Positions 4,218-6,531 of a DNA stretch of 6,531 nucleotides are shown here, one piece after another (within the stretch, counting starts at the first letter, position 1; every line of letters begins with the position of its first letter). Below the pieces are notes generated by a model. That model did no database searches, had not been told where the DNA came from, and saw nothing but the letters and a program-made list of their open reading frames with translations. This DNA comes from Pseudomonadota bacterium (GTDB taxonomy: Bacteria; Myxococcota_A; Polyangia; Polyangiales; Polyangiaceae). The stretch lies in NCBI GenBank assembly GCA_023431345.1, contig JAEYWK010000107.1, forward strand, positions 1 through 6,531. Reading direction: 5' to 3'. The position numbers were made by a program, and so were the translations under genes.

Positions 4218-5962
4218 AGAACGTTCAAAGCCTCGCGGCCTGCGGCGTGCTCGCTGCTTGCCTTTCGCTGTCGCTCGGCGCCGCCGCGCAAGATCCGTAC
4301 GGACCCGGGCTCTCGCCTGGCTTTGGCCCATCTCCGGGTGGCGGCGCCGGCGCGCAAAAAGCCGCCCCCAAGCCGCCGCCCGGCATGCCGGAGACGCACG
4401 CGGCGTCGGGCGCCGACGACTCGCTCGACACGCCCGGCAACGAGCCCACGCTGCCGGCGGATCCGCTGGCCATGAAGGCGTCTGCCTTCGAGCGCATCGG
4501 CAGCGACCTGAGCCCCGAGCTGGAAGAACACGGGCAAAACGGCCGTTTCGACCGCAAGTTTTACGGCCCCTACTACTCCGAGAAGAGCGGGGATTACTCG
4601 TTTCAGCTGGCGTTCCCGGTTTGGGCGGAGCGCAAGCAGCCTTCGCGCACCGACAAGCTGAAGCTGGATCGGGCCTCGCTCTACGGCGGCCTCTATTACA
4701 ACCGTCGCAGCGCCGAGCGCGCTGACGACGTACTCTTTCCGCTGGTTTGGAACCTGCGCGATCTGAAGCAGAAGAGCCGAACCACCATCGTCGGCCCGCT
4801 CGTGAACCGCTCCAGCGCCGACGGTCACGACAACTGGCTCGCGCCGCTCTACTTCACCGGTAAGCACGCCGCAGGCGGATACACCATCATCCCGCCGCTG
4901 CTCACCTACCTGAGCACGGACGGCCGCAGCGGCTTGAACGTGGTCGGGCCGATGTTTTGCTCGTGGAAGGGCTCGTCGACGTGCGACGCGCGCACCTCGG
5001 AAGATATCTCGCTCGGCGTCGCGCCACTGTACTTCTTCGGGCAGAACTCGGAGCGGAAGTACGAGATCATCCCGCCGCTGCTCCACTACTACCGCTACAG
5101 CGACCGCGACCTCTCGTGGTTCAACGTGTGGGGCCCGTACTACCGCGAGCACACGCAGAAGCGCGAGATGCTCCACCTTCTGCCGCTCTACTACAGCATT
5201 TGGGGCAAGAACGAGCGCCACACGACGGTGTTCCCGTTCTTCCACTACGGCTACAAGAACGAAGGGGCCAAGCGCGAATGGCTGATCGCCAACCCGCTGT
5301 TCATGGCCTCGCGGGGTGAAAACGGCGAGTCGACGTTCGCGACCTGGGGCTACGCGCGCTACCGCGGTCGCACCGAGCTCGACATGATCACGCCCTTGTA
5401 TTGGGCGTTTCGCGACCCGGACATCGGCCTCGATCAGAAGCTGCTGTTCCCATTTTTCTACAAGCGCACGAGCCCGCGTGAGTCGAGCTGGGCGTTCTTC
5501 CCGCTCTACGCCAAGTTCGAGCGCTACGGCATCAGCAAGTCGACGTGGATCACGCCGCTGTTTCAGCACACCACCGATCTGCGCGGCTTCTCCACCAACA
5601 TCCACCCGCTCGTTTACATCGGTCGCAGCGGACAGGCGACCCACACGGTGCTCGCCCCGTTCTTCTGGGACTTCGCGAGCCCGAAGGAGCGCGTGACCGT
5701 CGCGCTCCCGCTGTTCTGGCGCTTCAGCGACCGCAAGAGCGTCTCGCAGCTGGTGGGCAACGTCTTCTACCGCGAGGAGACGAAGAGCACGGGCGGCGAA
5801 TGGGAAGTGCACATCTTCCCGGCGTTCTCGTACGGAGAGACGCCGCGCGGCCACTGGTGGAACATCCTCTACGGCCTCGCCGGTTACACACGTGAAGGCG
5901 CGACGACGAAGATGAGGACGCTGTGGATCCCGATCACCCTCAGCGGCGGAAATAAGCCGTAA
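4214..5962 (+). CDS. Exported protein with ~17-residue aromatic-proline repeats, possible outer-membrane protein
   Basis: 582 residues from a TTG start whose bases overlap the hisS TGA (TTGA). GAGG sits 7 nt upstream, and this start yields MKNVQSLAACGVLAACLSLS, a signal peptide. Cleavage could follow AAA25 (AAA-QD) or, as a lipoprotein, precede C16 (LAAC). A Gly/Pro/Ala-rich linker covers about 28-85. From residue 133 to the end there are about 20 repeats, most 16-20 residues apart, each centred on a core such as APLYF, IPPLL, LPLYY, FPFFHY, TPLYWAF, APFFWDF, LPLFWRF or FPAFSY (P at 135, 176, 195, 211, 228, 246, 271, 288, 308, 324, 341, 361, 394, 413, 430, 448, 465, 482, 499, 536). Residues 211-250 and 271-312 are recent-looking duplicates. 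C249 and C257 may form a disulfide. Alternating hydrophobic/aromatic and polar residues suggest beta structure, either a barrel or a solenoid on the outer membrane. I do not recognise the family. Translational coupling to hisS is likely. Confidence 0.82.
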   Translation: MKNVQSLAACGVLAACLSLSLGAAAQDPYGPGLSPGFGPSPGGGAGAQKAAPKPPPGMPETHAASGADDSLDTPGNEPTLPADPLAMKASAFERIGSDLSPELEEHGQNGRFDRKFYGPYYSEKSGDYSFQLAFPVWAERKQPSRTDKLKLDRASLYGGLYYNRRSAERADDVLFPLVWNLRDLKQKSRTTIVGPLVNRSSADGHDNWLAPLYFTGKHAAGGYTIIPPLLTYLSTDGRSGLNVVGPMFCSWKGSSTCDARTSEDISLGVAPLYFFGQNSERKYEIIPPLLHYYRYSDRDLSWFNVWGPYYREHTQKREMLHLLPLYYSIWGKNERHTTVFPFFHYGYKNEGAKREWLIANPLFMASRGENGESTFATWGYARYRGRTELDMITPLYWAFRDPDIGLDQKLLFPFFYKRTSPRESSWAFFPLYAKFERYGISKSTWITPLFQHTTDLRGFSTNIHPLVYIGRSGQATHTVLAPFFWDFASPKERVTVALPLFWRFSDRKSVSQLVGNVFYREETKSTGGEWEVHIFPAFSYGETPRGHWWNILYGLAGYTREGATTKMRTLWIPITLSGGNKP

Positions 5963-5967
5963 TCATC

Positions 5968-6000
5968 GGGGCCGCGACGGCCTCAGCCCCCCTCAGGGGC
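5968..6000. terminator. Convergent-junction hairpins, possible bidirectional terminator
   Basis: Two perfect 5-bp stems lie in the gap and at the stop of the next gene: GGCCG-CGA-CGGCC (5970-5982) and GCCCC-CCTCA-GGGGC (5986-6000). The plus-strand gene ends at 5962 and the minus-strand gene at 5993, so shared termination is expected here. No T tract follows on either strand. The 8-mer GGGGCCGC is also directly repeated at 5968-5975 and 5996-6003. Confidence 0.4.
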
Positions 6001-6531
6001 CGCAGATGCCGTCGTCGGCGCCGCCGTCATTGCTGCAGTCGAGCTTGGCGGTGATGCTGCCCGCCGCGCCGCTCTCGCCGGCGCTGCCGTCGCGCTCGTC
6101 TTCGGGAGCGTTGGGGGCCGATGGGCCGCCGGCGCCGCCAGGGCCCGCGCTGCCACCTGCGATCTGTGCTTCACCGGTGAGGGTGCTGCTCGAGAGCAGC
6201 GCTATGCCCACCGCGGAGCCGCCCGCGCCGCCGCCGCCGCCGCCGCCGTGACCGCCATGGGCGCCGTTGCCACCTCGACCAGGCGCGCCGGCTTGGGGGT
6301 GTGCGCCGCCGTCACGGCCGAGGCCGCCGGACTGCCCTCGCCCGCCTTTGCCGCCTTTGCCGCCTTTGCCCGCCGTCCCGAGCTCGAGCGTGACTCCGTT
6401 CACGTCGATGCTGGAGCCGATCGCGAAGATGCCGAAGCTGCTGCCGCCACCGCCACCGCCACCGCCGCCGCCACGCGCGGCGCAGCCGCCCGCGCCGCCG
6501 CCGCCGCCACCCGCGCCGCGCGCGTCGGTGT
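5993..6531 (-). CDS. Glycine-rich PGRS-like surface protein (5' end outside window)
   Basis: The minus-strand frame is open from the right edge to TGA at 5995-5993, showing 178 C-terminal residues; the start lies beyond the window. Poly-Gly tracts alternate with short aliphatic segments: a Gly tract with one Cys, then SSFGIFAIGSSIDVNGVTLE, then GTAGKGGKGGKGGRG; and again a Gly run, then GGSAVGIALLSSSTLTGEAQ followed by AGGSAGPGGAGG. This two-part unit (hydrophobic strand with SS, then G-rich turn stretch) occurs at least twice and resembles secreted glycine-rich proteins often annotated as PGRS-like in myxobacteria. The C-terminus is acidic with two cysteines (AKLDCSNDGGADDGICGP). A cell-surface or matrix role is inferred. 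An internal GTG at 6403 is not taken as the start, because the same composition continues upstream in frame. Confidence 0.72.
   Translation of the reverse strand, partial: TDARGAGGGGGGAGGCAARGGGGGGGGGGSSFGIFAIGSSIDVNGVTLELGTAGKGGKGGKGGRGQSGGLGRDGGAHPQAGAPGRGGNGAHGGHGGGGGGGAGGSAVGIALLSSSTLTGEAQIAGGSAGPGGAGGPSAPNAPEDERDGSAGESGAAGSITAKLDCSNDGGADDGICGP
6344..6370 (-). repeat. Three perfect 9-bp tandem repeats encoding Gly-Lys-Gly units
   Basis: GCCTTTGCC (plus-strand reading) occurs three times in a row. On the minus strand it encodes the KGGKGGKGG segment of the glycine-rich protein. Being a multiple of three, copy-number change would alter length without breaking the frame. Confidence 0.85.

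Noticed and set aside
3791..5854. 687-residue open frame on the minus strand
   Set aside because: It is the antisense shadow of hisS and the repeat protein. The composition (Arg/Ala/Val/Glu-rich, no motifs) is what high GC at third positions produces, and the plus strand carries recognisable HisRS motifs and a signal peptide.
6006..6251. Proline-rich plus-strand frame
   Set aside because: It is the complement of the glycine-rich gene; poly-Pro is the usual shadow of poly-Gly codons.

Overview
This is a GC-rich chromosomal window with strong G/C preference at third codon positions and GTG/TTG starts. The gene content is that of a large-genome Gram-negative bacterium, most likely a member of the Myxococcota (Polyangia/Sorangium-like). 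That placement is an inference. It rests on the codon use, a glycine-rich RRM protein, a PGRS-like glycine-rich surface protein with a cysteine-containing Gly tract, and a long repeat-rich exported protein. No rRNA, tRNA, CRISPR array, insertion sequence or phage gene was found.

Layout: (1) 1-327, minus strand, cut by the left edge: RRM RNA-binding protein with a glycine-rich tail. Its putative leader is about 200 nt long, contains an exact copy of the 16S anti-Shine-Dalgarno motif, and begins at a plausible promoter at 535-563. (2) 473-731: no convincing gene; one GC-rich imperfect hairpin at 593-627. (3) 732-2792, minus strand: probable operon ruvX - mltG - DUF433 gene (Holliday junction resolvase-like rRNA maturation nuclease, endolytic murein transglycosylase, orphan antitoxin-like protein). 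(4) 2793-2933: divergent promoter region; the hisS-side promoter is clear. (5) 2934-5962, plus strand: hisS (histidyl-tRNA synthetase), then a 582-residue exported protein whose TTG start overlaps the hisS stop. That protein is built from about 20 copies of a roughly 17-residue repeat around a hydrophobic-Pro-Leu/Phe-aromatic core. (6) 5963-5992: 30-bp convergent junction with two small hairpins. (7) 5993-6531, minus strand, cut by the right edge: glycine-rich PGRS-like protein.

Most of the window is housekeeping (translation, RNA processing, envelope). The parts least explained by known families are the 17-residue-repeat protein coupled to hisS, the glycine-rich surface protein, the DUF433 gene with no toxin partner, and the anti-SD/mini-ORF element in the RRM leader. 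No complete new multi-gene system could be supported; the findings are candidate leads of modest strength.
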